In this document: piece by piece, positions 35,101 to 57,842 of the stretch
Layout: each line of letters starts with the position of its first letter
Numbering within the stretch: the first letter of the stretch is position 1
Assembly (NCBI RefSeq): GCF_017562075.2
Contig: NC_054081.1
Coordinates: 2,111,294 to 2,175,293 of the forward strand
Direction: 5' to 3'
DNA: 64,000 nt
Source of the DNA: Anopheles merus
Taxonomy: Eukaryota; Arthropoda; Insecta; Diptera; Culicidae
Notes under the pieces: model-generated
Databases searched by the model: none
The model's input: the letters and a program-made list of their open reading frames with translations, nothing else
Told to the model about the DNA's origin: nothing
Made by a program: the position numbers and the translations under genes

Positions 35101-37467
35101 GAAGATCTGAAGTGTATTGTGCTTTGTGTGGTTAGCCAAGTTCGTGAGACTAATGCCGGAGGCACCTGTCAATACTAAACATCTAACTACCGGTTATTAA
35201 GCTCGCGTTTAGGCAGCCAATAAAATCCCACTACAATCAAGCTCAATCAAGACAGCAGCAAAATTGTTCAGCTAAACGGGTTGAGAAATCGCAACGCCAC
35301 ACTCACGGCAGGTTTGACTCAAAAACAGACGCCACGTGAGAGCCCGAAACTATTGTACCGCGCGTCTTTCAGCGATATCTCCATCTCAGAGCGCACCGAG
35401 GGTACGTGCGCAAGAAGTGGCGTAGCCTTAAACGGCAGCGAGATGGAAATTTTTGCGGTGCACGTGCCATCCATACACACACACCGAAAGAAAATGGGGA
35501 GAAATTAGTTTCCCTGGTTCCTGCCCTGCCCATGCCCCCAAAGCGCGTACCGACAAACAACTCGTGCGTGTACACACAGTTGACTGGAACGCGGCGGAGG
35601 ATTCAACTTCCTCTGGCTAGGCCGCGGCAGCCGCGTTGTGGCAGACTTGTGGCAACACGTGAGCAAGTGCACGTTTATTTTTATTCCTTGTGTTTTTGTT
35701 GTTACCGTTGGAAGTGAAGTTTTGCTTCCAGCTTTCGCAAGGAAGACGAGAGAAACCGCACCGCATGCCGAGGATCGTCTGGCTCTGGGCTGCCGCGGCG
35801 GTATTGCTATTTTAACGAATGATTTCTCCGCCGGTGCATGTGCAATCAGTTCCGTAATTCACAGCACACAAACACCATACACCGCGCAAACGGGACAGAT
35901 GAAGGTTCCGAGGGGCTGGTAACAATGCTAGGAGACGGCACATTTGTTGGGATGATGGGGATGATGTTTGAGTACTTTGACGAGTTCCGTTTTTTTTTGT
36001 GTTAATATTCTACTACTTTGTTTTCAGGCTTTGGGTCTCTAGCAACCCGGAAAGAGATTGGCACAAAGCCACGAGTGGGGGGAGGGGGTTGTGGCCGATT
36101 TGCCAGCCCCAATTGGTGCCAATCAACCAACGGCGCACATCGGTCGGTAAATTATTCAACAATGGACCGCTTAGTTAAAGGGAGGCGACGAACGTTAGCG
36201 CCCCTGGTCGAGAGCGTGTTTCTTTGATTGGCCGTGTCGCGCCGAGGTCTTGGGCTGTATCTGGCCAATGTACACGCTTCGTGGTGCGTGGTACGCCCGG
36301 CCATGCATTAAGAATGGTGAGAAGTTTGACGTGTGTTCACGTCGTGCCTCGGGCGACGTCTAACAAACCCTTTTTTAATTACTAAAATCCAAGCCTCTCT
36401 CTGTGGAAGTAAATCGAAATGGGTGCGAGACATTGGATATTCTTGACTGCTTCAGCAGCCTTCTCTCTCGATACTAAATTTCATTTAAAAAAAGAGTTTG
36501 AAATTGACACCCACAAGTATTCGAGATATCAATCCAACGCCCTTTTCACATTATTGATGCCATTGCTCCCCAGGAAGTTGGCTCTGATTATGGTCGCCAT
36601 AATGCAGGACGATTTCTGTCAAGATTGGCACAGGCGAATGTTCCTGGGCTTCTTCTGCAGGTTATTGAAATACATACAAAAAAAATTGGAAATCTCATAC
36701 ATTGAAGATATCATTCTAACGTATTTGGTCCGTAATGGAACATTCTTCTTGAGATGTTCGCTAGTAATAAGGCTCTGATATTGATTGCCGTTATGGCGGA
36801 GGATTTCTGTGGAGATTGATATGTGGAAAACAAGTTGTTATTGAGGACTTTGCATGAACCGACGTCTGAAAAATCTCAATGAACTTGGTCATTACACGTG
36901 GTCCTAGAAAGTAATATTCATCCAAATCCAGATGGAAGTTCCAGGACGGAAAAAGAAATCTAAATATTACGCCTAGTGAAGTGAAACGCGCAAGCAGTGG
37001 ACACTTTTACTACAGCAAGGGTCAACAATGCTATGATATCATGAACCTAGTACATCGGGGTACGCTCTCCATCGGAATGAACCCCTTCAATTTCCTTCCA
37101 GAATTACAACCATTTCCAATGGCAGGCTCACCCGTGCTATTCCAACTACACGCGCTCTCAGGTCACTCGGGAAACGTGAGCTGCAATTGCGTCCATCAGC
37201 AGCACAGCATCTCTTCACCGCCACGCCACTAATTCAATCAGTGGCGTTCCCTTGGGCCAACTGCCAAACAAAAACACATACACACACACACACTCCCCAA
37301 CGTACCTTTTGCGGGTGCCGGTGATAGAGCCCGCAGTCGCCCGGCGCTGCAACGCTGCCCTGGAACAGGCCGGCACACTTGATGCTGCCGGGTGCATCCC
37401 CATCCGTCCGGAAGCTGCCGGTCGGGGGCAGCAGTTCCGCCTTGAGCAGCTCGTTCCACTCGTTCAT
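23135..37467 (-). CDS. PAQR3: PAQR3-like seven-transmembrane protein, whole gene
   Basis: Progestin/adipoQ-receptor family member closest to PAQR3 (RKTG), the Golgi seven-TM protein that in mammals tethers Raf and dampens ERK signalling. Coding exons: 37306-37467 (exon continues up to 37610), 26191-26685, 25922-26110, 25517-25688 and 23135-23196. Read from the ATG at 37465-37467 this gives 359 aa (human 311). Visible: the PAQR entry motif NPFIRTGYRTYL, SNETVNIWSH-like TNETVNIWSHILG, the TM2 metal-ligand region YHTFSCHS, AYGVVPTLHWYF, AKIPERW, and the TM7 ligand cluster GHSHNLWH, all in PAQR order. The short C-terminus MKYVEFRMTHGCSAG is supplied by a tiny last exon. Function and location are inferred from the family. 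The N-terminal exon and start are the weak point: the exon stays open upstream of this ATG and could continue from an unseen first exon. Confidence 0.9.
23197..25516 (-). other. Last intron of the PAQR3-like gene
   Basis: 2.3 kb, mostly AT-rich. Around 24600-24850 is a more GC-rich patch with a 73-codon ATG-initiated plus-strand ORF (24625-24846, MDTVPLIGSGSARPC...DEEVSKIKTC) that I do not recognise. A further minus-strand AATAAA lies at 23457-23462. Confidence 0.7.
25517..25688 (-). CDS. PAQR3: PAQR3-like exon (TM6-TM7)
   Basis: Acceptor cgcttttcag|ATC, donor ACAGCG|gtaagt, phase 0 to 1. Contains RVAVMYALSGFAFLIYVAKI, PERW and the HSHNLWH metal-ligand cluster. Confidence 0.95.
25922..26110 (-). 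CDS. PAQR3: PAQR3-like exon (TM4-TM5)
   Basis: Sixty-three codons between tttttgcag|CCC and GTGAAG|gtgggc. Contains DFYMITIGVIFTAAMALQIP and WAAYGVVPTLHWYFVMGG. Confidence 0.95.
26191..26685 (-). CDS. PAQR3: PAQR3-like exon (TM1-TM3)
   Basis: Acceptor cactaaccag|GGC and donor AATCAG|gtacgt, 165 codons. Contains YDEAPEHLRFNPFIRTGYRT, ETVNIWSHILGLCVFLILAY, IFSSIYHTFSCHSADSYDRL and SGIYYAFWCNQ. Confidence 0.95.
26686..37305 (-). other. First large intron of the PAQR3-like gene (10.6 kb)
   Basis: No supported gene. Contents seen: a 141-codon minus-strand open frame without ATG start (28347-28772), a GGC run (29938-29957), a CT tract (32471-32497), TG runs (31266-31280 and 32979-32997) and a diverged tandem repeat with about 185-bp units (36490-36930). 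The intron is inferred from matching exon phases; if the upstream exon belongs to another transcript, this is intergenic. Confidence 0.55.
36490..36930. repeat. Diverged tandem repeat, about 185-bp unit, 2 to 3 copies
   Basis: The block ggctctgatta...gcaggacgatttctgtcaagattgg (36580-36628) recurs as ggctctgata...gaggatttctgtggagattg (36770-36818). The block gaaattgacacc...gatatcaatccaacg (36498) recurs at 36689 and, weakly, at 36868. Confidence 0.6.
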
Positions 37468-37610
37468 TGCCGGGCCGGGCTGGTCAAGGCTCTGGTCGAA
37501 CCCAGCGAGCTGGTTGATCACGAAGACACGTGCGCCGCGCGACTGCCACGGAGATGAGGAGTTTGATTGACGGGAGACGTCGGGTTTCTGTTTGTGCTGG
37601 GGGCAGACAC
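37306..37610 (-). CDS. PAQR3: PAQR3-like N-terminal exon
   Basis: Acceptor cttcttcctcag|GT and donor CAAAAG|gtacgt. Open throughout and protein-like (MNEWNELLKAELLPPTGSF, GDCGLYHRHPQK). It ends in phase 0, matching the start of the next exon. The first ATG in frame is at 37465-37467; upstream codons may be 5'UTR or belong to a longer N-terminus, because the exon starts in phase 1. Confidence 0.68.
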
Positions 37611-40600
37611 CTGAGGAAGAAGCGCGAGGATGGAAACGGTAAGGTAAGAGCGTTAAGGACATTAAGCGACAGGGGGCTTCTTGCAAAGCTTTCTCCAGGA
37701 AATCAACTGGCTCCGGACGGTTTGTGGAGTGCTGTGAAGGAGTTTCCATTATCGTGCGCAGATTGATGCCTTATTGTTTGCTCCCCCCCCCCCCCCCTTC
37801 AATTGCCGTTGGTCAGCAACCACAGCCCCGTGCGCCGCTGCAGAAGAGAAAGCTCCCAGAGGGCTTTCAAAGGGCGGTTTTGTGCAAAAAAAAAAAAAAA
37901 GCAAAACAACCTCACAATTGGCAAACCACCACCTCCCCCCCAGAGTACGTAAAGTTCGTCCGACAGTGGCATCCGGTTTTCCCCTTTTCTGCCACGTTTT
38001 AATTGTGCCCCTTCTGGTGGGGTGGGTGTGCTTTCACCCAAAACCAAACAAAACAAAACAAAGAAGCCAACAAAAATAAAAAAGAAATTCTTTTTCAGCA
38101 TCGAAACAGCAACGTTTTATCGAGGCAAATATGTATTTTTTTTTTTGCAAACATAATTATCCGCAGTGAGCCTATGGAGAGAGAAATAGAGAAAGAGAGA
38201 GGGAACGAGAGAGGGCCAACAAACGTTGCATTATGACGCGCTGATGATGCTCGTTGCCAGCGTCGAGTTCGCCAACTGCACCGAACATGCATGGGCACGC
38301 GATCTCGCCCAAAGCATCAACAGACACAGACACATGTGGCCCAGTGGCTGCCGATAAGCACAACTATCTGGCGGACCCGCGCTTATCGCGGATTGGATCA
38401 GCACGTTTTGCGGGATCGGGTTTGATCTTATCAGCGGTCAGCTACTGGGGCTTAATGGGACGACGGCAGCTCACCGCGCTTCGGAAGGTGTCTCTCGGTG
38501 CCGACATAGTAGTGGCCGTTTGCAGTGACCCCTTCAAACGAAGGGCTTGCAGTAACGAAAACAAACACACACATAAGAAACCCCCATAATAAACACACTC
38601 CCGGGGGGGAAAAAATTGAGAGGTCAGCAAAGGGATTCCGTTCCCCATAAAAACGTCCCCATCAGCCGTGGATGCCAACAACCGGCAATTCCCCACTGCT
38701 GGAAGATGACCCACTGCATTGGTCTCTCCGAAATTTCGGTCAGAGTTCTCACTCAGTCTCTCTCTCTCTCTTATTGCCAAAAGCCAAAAGCTCGAGAGAC
38801 GAATCGTTCTCTATACCGGCAACATTTATCCGCATTGCCCCACTGGATGTCAATAAGCGTTTTGTACGCTTTTCTCCACTGACCGGCCTTTCCTCCAACC
38901 CACCCACTGTCCTCTTCCACGGACGCTCTGTTTCCCTGTGTACGTATTCTTTTTTTTTATTTCTCTGTAAAGCCTTCCCTGCCCCCCCCCCCCCTAGCCC
39001 CGTTCTCACTCACTTGCGGTTGCTTCAACACTTACCTTTGATGCGCGGTAAAAAAAACCGGTCGTGTGATTTCGCACCTGGCACCTGGATCTGGTGACGA
39101 TCGTGTATGTGCGTGTGTCTAGCGACAGCTCCTCCACCGCACACTGACGCTTTCTGATCCGTTCTGCACCGCGCGACGCCACAACGTACAGTGTGCGAGG
39201 CGCCCGAAACCCGGGTCCGGCACCTTCGGCGGGCGATACGCCGAAAACACGCTCTCGCTCTCAACCCCTTCCTATTACGCGAGAAGCGGTATACAGTGAG
39301 TGCTGCGCCAACAGACACGGAACGGTTTTAGGAAACATTAACCCCTTTTCCCAGTTTTGCCCTCCAGTCTTATCTCATTTTATTTCCTTCACGTTCACAC
39401 GTTATATAGCGCATCTTTTGTGTTTAATAATTAACAAGAATGTTGTCAATTGTTCAAAGGTTTTGAAGAGACTGCGTCATATATAGAATTTGGAGATTTC
39501 AAAAGCTGTTGAACGAATTTGGTTCCCTTTGGTTAAAAAAAAAAATGCTAGACTGTCAATGAGATAATAGCTTCGTTAATAAGCATTAACTATGCAGGGA
39601 AACGTCAAAAATAAGCTTGATCATGATGATTTTTGGTTTATCATTTAAAAATAATTATTATTATATCATTTTTGTAAAATGCTAGATTCTGACCAATAAA
39701 TCGTACTATTCGTTATTAACGTTCGCTGGACCCCTGATTCAATAGCACGGGAGCTTTCATTACTACCGTTTTCTTACGTACTCAACCCTCGAGTCGTGTG
39801 CAAAGGGCGACAAGTTTCAACAAAGATGTTGGTTAGTCATAAATTAAGCCGTAAGGTATGCAATTGGCGCAGCACCATCATTTAGCCATAATAACGAAAT
39901 CACAGTGGCGATCTTGATTTATTAATCGTCGATACGCCATAAAACGACGAGAGCTCCATCTGTGTTGTGGAATGTTAACTAACTGCGCCGAGGTTGTTGT
40001 CTTGGGGAAAAAGAGCGCACAACGGCAATACCACCAAACAAAGCAATTGGCAACGCCAACCCCAAAAATTGTCTCAAGTGGAGCATATCCATCGCTACAG
40101 CAACATGACCATTAGCAATGGGAATCCCGTGCATAATTCGATTGAATTACACCTAACCTACAGAATTGGAATTCCGATGATGTAGGTTCAGGAACTTTGC
40201 CGATGTGAAAGTGTTATTTTGCTGTTATCATTCAAATTTTTGGAGAGGCATTTCACTTAGCCCGAATGCCTCATAATAACAATAACAAAATTCATTAAAC
40301 AGTTCTTTATAAGTTGAAATAACTATCTCTTTCATTAAAATGATCGCTGACCTAGAAATGGATTAATTTGCTCCAAATTTAATGGCACACTTTTTACAGC
40401 AGCAGCTATCTATCGTGTCCTTCTCCCCTCTCCCAGATTACACCTATATTACTCTTGTACAACGGCTTTGAGTTTGCATCTGTCTTTCCTTCTTCTAACT
40501 TCATTCGTCTGTCATGAGTAGATCGTACCATTGGCAAGAAAAGAAAATGACACAATTGATTGTATATATGATTCACGGATTCAACATGTTCATTTCCTTT

Positions 40601-42481
40601 TATAATTAAAAAAAAGCATTAGAATTTATTTTAGCTTTATAATAATGAATTGGAATGTATTTGGAGGCTAATCAGCTTGATCGCTTGGTTTAAATGTGTT
40701 CGTTTCACATCCCCCCTCCTCCCCCCATATCTGCCTCGTGTTTATTTCATTTAAATTCACCTTATTCGCACCTGTATTTAAAATAGTAGCAAAAATTAAA
40801 TTATTTGATTTAGTCTCCAGTGCTCTGACAAAATACAGTTGTCCGTTAATTTAACGTTTGCTGTTTCACTGCTCACCACTGTAAACCACGTAGAATGAGA
40901 TGAGAGTACCGAATGGGGAATGTGTGTATACTGAGAGCGCAAAGCTAGAGAAATTGAGAGCGACCGAGTGAACACGGTCCGTGTATAGAAATGCGGACCT
41001 TAGCAAGGGGAAAATTAAGCCATATGGTAGAGCATGGCCAAGAGAGCAATTTGTTTGGCAACGTTTTTTTTTTTACTGGTACTGATTCCATTATTATGTT
41101 AGAAAGCCGTTGAGCGGTACTTGAATGCTTAGCGTATACGGTGGCGAAGTATTAGTCCAGTAGTTTCTCGTTTCATGAATCATTGCTACTAATCATTGTT
41201 TCACATTGCCGTATTTTAACGCAGAATTCGTGATTTTAGAAACCCGAAGACTAGACAACGAACCTTTCATCATAGTGTGATATTATAAGCTTAAGCGTAT
41301 ACCTGGAATTCATTGCTATATCTTCTGCTTCATCTGTACTTCTGCTCTTCGTCTCATAACAGAGCCATAGGTGATATGCATCCAACGAAATTATCATGTA
41401 AATCTAACTGAAATGGTTCATTATTGCGCACCTCTGTATTGGCAATTGAAATCATTGCAAACTTTTGATATCCACGAAGTTGGCGATCTAACGCTGAATA
41501 AACTCACCTGCTGAATAGAACGGCAAACTCTAACCACCGCCAGCTGAAGTTTACAGCATCCGAATGCCGACCTATACCTAAAATAGAAAGAAAAATAGAC
41601 AGTAACATTATGTTTGTACTTCAAACCCTCAAGCAGCAGTAGGCAAGCTAGATATAGGTACTGCCAGGGCAGAACCTGTTAGCAGCTCCTGTGTGAATTT
41701 AAACTCCCTCAGAAGCCGTTACGCCTACCAGTATGCAAAGCAGTAGGCAGTCGAATAAGCTACAATAACTTCCTGTAACAACAAAGCAAACTCGTCCATC
41801 AACAACATATCTATGCCAAACCGGAAGGCTGACCCCTGCAAACCTAGGGATGCTCAAACGATGGAAACCAAAACAAACCCAACCGGTAAAGCGCAATATG
41901 TTCGGGTTTCCTTTCTGTTTATTTTAATTTAAATTCAATTTGACTTATAGAAAAAAAAAACACGATTCATATCATTTTTTCTGATTTTTGTTCCGAGCCC
42001 TTTTCCTCCGTTTTTCTCTTCTTCGGCGCTTCACCACCCTCTGCAAACTGTGGTCACACTCTTGTCTCACACCTTGCGCACACACACTTTTCCTTTTGTC
42101 GTCACCATGTTCGCTTTTCTCGTGCCGTCCACACATATCCTTGTGTTTTTACTTTGTTTGTTTGTTTGTTTTGTGTGTGTGTGTGTGTGTGTTTTTCTTT
42201 CTTCTGTTTATTTGTTTGTTGTGTGTGTGTGGTTGTTGTTCCACTTTTGAGCCCTTTACACATACACGCGTAAACAACATGGCGCACGTGAGCTTACAAC
42301 TGAAAATGCAGCTTAGCTTAGCTTACCCCACGGTACCACCCATCAAATACCACCCACACACACAAACACACAAACGCGCGCGCGCACGTGCACAAATAGA
42401 TATCATAGCTCCTATCTACTTTCCCCTGCCCAGCCATGGCAAATCCAATTTTTTAAGGGGTTCGGTGTGTTTTATTGTTAC
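37611..42481. other. Upstream of the PAQR3-like gene and spacer
   Basis: A good minus-strand donor (CATCAAAG|gtaagtg) ends a GC-rich stretch above 39035 and may mark a noncoding first exon of the PAQR3-like gene (about 39036-39320; upper end unknown). C-runs at 37783-37797 and 38982-38994. From 39320 to 42480 the sequence is AT-rich and I see no gene. Confidence 0.4.
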
Positions 42482-42721
42482 AGGGTTTTCCAGGAGTTCT
42501 CATAGCTGTGGGTCACTTTATTGACTCCTTCTTACGGGAAATGAGCTTAATGTAATGGGAATTGAACTCTATAGCATCCTTGTTGGACAAATCTAATAGG
42601 AATTTCTAAGGCGCCTGTCCAAAAAGAGTGCTATAGAGTCCAATTTTCATCATAGTTCACTTCCTATAGGATAGAGTCAAGGAAGTGTTCCACAACTATG
42701 ACAACCGCTGGAAAACCCGGT
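42482..42721. mobile_element. Foldback MITE, 240 bp, flanked by TA
   Basis: Ends are imperfect inverted repeats: left cagggttttccaggagttct, right end reversed ccgggttttccagcggttgt. The similarity continues inwards (tcatagctgtgg/tcatagttgtgg, tgactcc/tgactct, aactctatagca/gactctatagca, ttggaca), so the element is close to a full palindrome. TA dinucleotides flank it (42480-42481 and 42722-42723), as expected for a Tc1/mariner-type or other TA-targeting element. No coding capacity. Confidence 0.85.
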
Positions 42722-42723
42722 AA

Positions 42724-45700
42724 AGGAGGTGGATTAGAAGCTTTTAGCAGCTGTGAGTGAAGGGAACGAAAGGGCTCGCGCGAAGTCGGTGTGTCTTTGA
42801 TCGCTTTTCACAACGATTCCGCACCTCCCTTTTCTTTCGTCAGCCCCATTGCACACGGTGAAAGGTAGTTTTGTTTTGTTTGTTGGATTGTTTCTTTGTT
42901 TGTTAGCGTAACCAATGCGTTTCCATCCCCTCTGACCACGGTAAAGGTGAAGTGGGTGGTCTGGTCGGTTGTTTTGTGTTTGCAATGAAGCAATTAACGC
43001 TAGCGATGGTTTTGCTTACATTAAGCTTCCTATCGTTTTGTCTCGCCTTGTTCCTTCTGTCTCTCTACTAGTAGTTATTATTCTCATTTACTATTTCTCG
43101 GTGACAGTATATGCGCGCGCGAGTGTTTATGTGTGTAGTAGTAGATGGGGTGGAGATGGGTGCTCCCATGTCTAATGTTGCTTTTTTTCTTTTTATTTCA
43201 TTGTTTTTTTTTCTACGTAGCAGCAGCATCGTCATCGTTCGCAGCTTTTTCATCTTCATCTTTCTCTTTCTCTCTCTTCACATCTGCCTTTCGCTATCAC
43301 ACATCCTGTTGGTATGTGGATTGTTGTGTTTTATCCTTCTTCTTCCTCCCCTAACTGCTTGCGCGGGTTCCAACCTCTGCCCTGGTTGCCTGTTCATGCG
43401 TTTATAAGTTAAGCGTTGTGTATTCGGTTTACTATGGTGGGCTGCGGTATTCGCTACCCTGCAACATACATATCATGACATCTCATCAGAAGCATATGAT
43501 CTCCACGCACACAAGCAGTGCTACCCATCTTCCTCGTACTCCACCTCCTGCTCGGTGCACACACAGCACACCACCCCAAGCAATGTAGAAGCAACCACCA
43601 ACAACTCTCATCCATCTCATCCTTGGGGGGGGTGGTCATGGTAGGTATAGTTTATTTTGTTTTGCTAAAAGAGTAATAAATGTTTAGTATGTGATTTGTA
43701 TTATTTTGCTTTTGCGGTTTTTTGTCTGTATTTTCAATTGTCTTTTGTGTTTTTTTGCTTTTTGCGTTTTGATCTGCGTATCCATCATAATAAGTATGCG
43801 ATGCAATGTGTGTGTTTTTTTTTCTGTTAGGTCCTGCTCTATCCGCACCACTGCTTCTTCGTACACTACTGCTCTCCACTATGTGTTTGTGTGTGTGTGT
43901 GTTTCGGCCAGTATATATTTGGTAATTTTGGCTAATTTGTGCCCAACCAATGGTAAGCGGCGCCAAACTGTGTACCGCCCCTGCTGCTGCCATCACACCA
44001 CGCCATGAGCGCACAAATTTTGATTTATTCTTCTGCTAATCGAAACTCATCATTTTGTTAATCTTGGACACCGCACACACACACACACACGATGCGCGAA
44101 AGCGACCTGTGTTTTACCCGCTTCTAAAACGAAAGAAAGAAAATTAAAAAAAATTACTGTAAATACGTTTGTTCCCGTTTGTTCGTCCAAGAAATGCACC
44201 ATAATCTAATAATTCAAACGCACCACACACAGACACACGCGCGCGCAAAAACCAGCCACAAGAAGGGATCACATTTAATGCCTCAGTGTTCTTCTGTTTT
44301 GCATCCTCTGGCTGCTAGTATGCGTGTGTGTATCCCTTGGGCTTAGCCTTGTACGCGCGATCATCCCTTGCCGCCCTGCGCGACCTACTGTACATCAAAC
44401 AGAAGCTTGTGTGTTTTCTTTGTTTGTCGTCATATATAGTTGCCCATACTAAGGGTTCAGCATAGTACATCCAGTTTGGATTTGTGTGTGTGTGTGTGTT
44501 TGAGGAGGACGCGCACACGTCACAGAGATAGGCGTTTGGTACCCGTGTTTTCACCACTAACCCTGTCCCCATCAACCCTTTTTTTGTGGGTGGAAGGCGG
44601 ACGAGTGTAAGGAAAGAGGAGGCCTCCTGCATGCTTCGGTTTTGTTGCTGTTTGCATTTTGATACTACGTGCATCTTGTAATAAATTTACACTTATATTA
44701 TTACGCAACAGCGAGGGCAACCAGTGAGCGAGAGCGCTAGTGGAGAGTTTGTGTGTACATTTGATAACCAACACATCAACAAAAAACAACATACGGGCTT
44801 ATCAACTTATGTTGCTGCTTCATTATTGCTGGCATTTCAAGTGTTGCGAAGATATTTTGTTTTAAAATATATGCCCTGAATTATTCTGCCCAATCAAACG
44901 TTTAGCATACGTTGTGCATTTGTGTATCTGCATGGGGTTGGTTGGAAGAGATACGAGCACAAACACGTAATTCGTCACAATGAAAAAGCTTCAACTCTTC
45001 AACGTTAGTGTACGGGGAACTCTAAATTATTGGAACTCCTGAGAGAAGAGAGAGAGAGATTGACAGTTATGTTAACGTATAAAACAAGACAAACAGAAAA
45101 ATAGTATAATACCATCATAATAAAATCACTATCGAGAGAGAAAGAGAGAAAGAAAGAGAGAGATTGATGTGAAAAATGTGCAACACACGCAAAACAATCC
45201 AGGCGGACCGAAGAAAAACACTACACAACACCACGCACACGCCAAATAGGAGAAGAAATAGGGGGAGAAAAACTGAAACCAAAGAATCGGGACTGATGGC
45301 GCAGAGTGGCGCACCACACATCGCGAAGCCAGAATTCGGGGAGGGACAAACAAGTGGTAGAAGAAAAGAAAAACAAAACAACACAAACAGATTTACCGTT
45401 GTAATATATATGTAATTTCTCCTTTCCTTGCGTTTTTTTTTTGTATTTTATCCTGCACTAGGGTATTTTTATCTCCTGTTCTTACTAGTTGTTTTTTCGC
45501 CGTTCTTTTTTTGCTTTACTTTCTCTTATTAGCTTTATTTAGTTTTGTGTGTAGTAAGTCGTCTGTCGGTCTGACCAGTTACGCAGTTCAATGATTTTTC
45601 TGTTTTCTTCCCCCACCCACACATCTCGAAAAAAAAAAGAAAGTTTGCCTTTTGTAAGGTGTGCGCGCGAGCGCGCTAAAAAGAAAGAAAGAACTCTCGT

Positions 45701-47888
45701 ACGCCTTTTCCGCTCGCTCTGTGGGTCGGTGTGCCTGTTACTTCCGCGCTCTGTAGTGTTGTTGTTGTTATCATTGTTTCGCTAGTATTCTCCTAACCCC
45801 CACACATCAATCCATCCATCCTTGTCCATCCCATCCACAACCTTCATCCGTCGCCATCGTATCATGTTCTAGAGCACTTTTCTTTGCATAATTTGTTGTT
45901 GTTGTTATAGTTATATCGCTCTCTCTCACTTCCCCCCCACCGCTTTCCAGGCTGGTTATGACTTCCTACGTCACACTCACGTTGTTCTTCTGTTTTGCTT
46001 ATGCGCGCGGATGGGATGTACAAATGTAGGCAGGTCACACAACCCACCCACCGACCCACACTCCAAAATTCTTCCCGGTGTGTGTGTGTGTGCGCGCGCA
46101 ACAGCAAAGGTTTACCACGCTCGTGTCAGCGCGAACGACCCCTGATGCGCGAGCGCTTGTTGCGCACGCTCGCGCGCACACACGTCATTTTCACAAATGC
46201 AAACACTTCCGCGACACTCCTCCTCCTCTTCCTGCAATCATTTCGAGTTTTTCACGTGCACACCCCACCGGCAAAGCAACGCACACACGTGGTGCGTGTG
46301 TGCGGGCGCTGGCAAATACCATCCAAGCACGTGTGCGCGCGCGCGCAAGCAACCATAGATTCTCTCTCACTCTCTCTGCTTGGCTTGCGGGGCGGATGGA
46401 GATGTTGGTTTCCGAATTTTGCTGAAAAGATGATTCCGCTTCCACGGGGAACGAAGGACAACGCGAGAACACACGGCAGCCTGCTGTGCTGGTTCTCTCT
46501 CTCTCTCCCCCCCATTTCCTCTCTGTTTTTCTGATCTTGGTGTGCCATAAATCAAATAACAAAACCATAAGTATATTAACGGTTGTTTCCCACTAACCGT
46601 CCGTCCACTCCCCGCCGGGCCAGTATATTTTGTTGTTTGTTCTAATTGGAGCCGCTTATAAACCTCGCCACTTCCTTCCTCTATTCCACTACTCGCACAC
46701 GGTGTAGTATCTCCTAAGGAGCCTTTTTTTGTTTTTGTTTGTTTGCTTACAAAACTCTCTTCCGTGCCCTGACATGTATGTGGGTAGTGCGCGCTGCTGC
46801 CGTGCATTAGGCAAGGGGGCGTTGCTGTTGTTTACGAGGTTGATTGGTCCTGGAGCGCCTTGTTGGGTCTACTTAATCCAATTGCAGGGCTAACTGCAAA
46901 TGGGGCTGACGACGACGACAATCAATATATAACTTAAAAAGCGACACACACACACACACGCACACATACACACACTGATCCTTTTTCTGCATTGAAGAAC
47001 GCGCTTCTCCTCTCCTCCATACACACTGGAGCAGCTCCCTATCTACGCTCTTCACTTCTTTCCCTGCCTGTTGTGTGCGTGTGTGCGTGTGTGTTTCCCT
47101 TTCTTGGTTGTTCACACCCGGCCTACCCTTCCTAAATACACACTCCTCCTTCGCTCTGGCTCTCTCTCTCTCTCTCATTTGCACAAAACAAATGATGTGG
47201 CTGTGAATTTGGAATTTACCAGAAAGGCACCACCACCAAAGAAAACTTAATTTTACCACTAACTGAGCGGCTTCGCGCCATATTTAAGAACAATCGTGTT
47301 TTGGGGAACTGCGAAAATTTCTGCAGTGCCCTCCCCCCCTCCCCCCTCCTTCTCCTCATCCACCCGCTACGTATGCAAACGAAATGGGGGATAGGGCAAA
47401 ACGGGGAGGGCGACACAACATGCCTACCAGTTGCATGCGAAGGGCGGAACACCAAACGCGCTGTTACTGCATATTACATTTTCGATCTAAATGAGCCTCT
47501 CCAAATCTTTCTCTTTATCTCCGTCTCTCTCCCTCTCTATCTGTGTCTATCTCTGTTTCTGAACTGGCAAGTGTGCACGCGGACGCACGTGCGACTGGCG
47601 GAGGGGGTGTGCGGGACGACGACGAGTAGCGGGCAAAACAACATTGGCTAAATTGTGTATCTCTGTTCCCTTTCCTTTCCGCAAACCAATCGGTGTGTGT
47701 GTGTGTGTTTGTTTGTTGTGTATGTATGGTTGATTAAAAAGCTTTCTCTTCACCCTCGGCTTTGTGTTGACAACACACAGGGGATGGTTTGTTGCTGGTG
47801 GTGGCGGTGGTGAGAATGGTGGCGGGAAAACACAGACGTTTCTCTAACCTTTAATGTGTGTAAAATAATAATCTATAGTTGAGTAGCA
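42724..47888. other. T-rich region downstream of effete
   Basis: About 5 kb with many T-runs and TG/CA microsatellites (for example 42173-42191, 43887-43902, 44077-44090, 44482-44498, 46942-46960, 47692-47707) and no supported ORF. Read on the minus strand it is A- and CA-rich and may include a long effete 3'UTR, but no transcript end can be fixed. Confidence 0.5.
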
Positions 47889-47928
47889 GTTGTTGTTGTT
47901 GTTGTTGTTGTAGCAGTAGTAGTAGTAG

Positions 47929-47932
<4 letters not shown>
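47889..47932. repeat. GTT/GTA triplet microsatellite
   Basis: A run of about seven GTT triplets (47889-47911) followed by TAG/TAGT triplets, at the end of the effete post-stop open frame. Confidence 0.8.
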
Positions 47933-57804
<9,872 letters not shown>

Positions 57805-57842
57805 CCTCGATCTTTCTTATCGGCTCTGCTTCGGAGAGGGAA

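Noticed and set aside
42050..42250. Phe/Val/Cys-rich ORFs suggesting membrane proteins
   Set aside because: Produced by T and TG runs in all frames; no start or family support.
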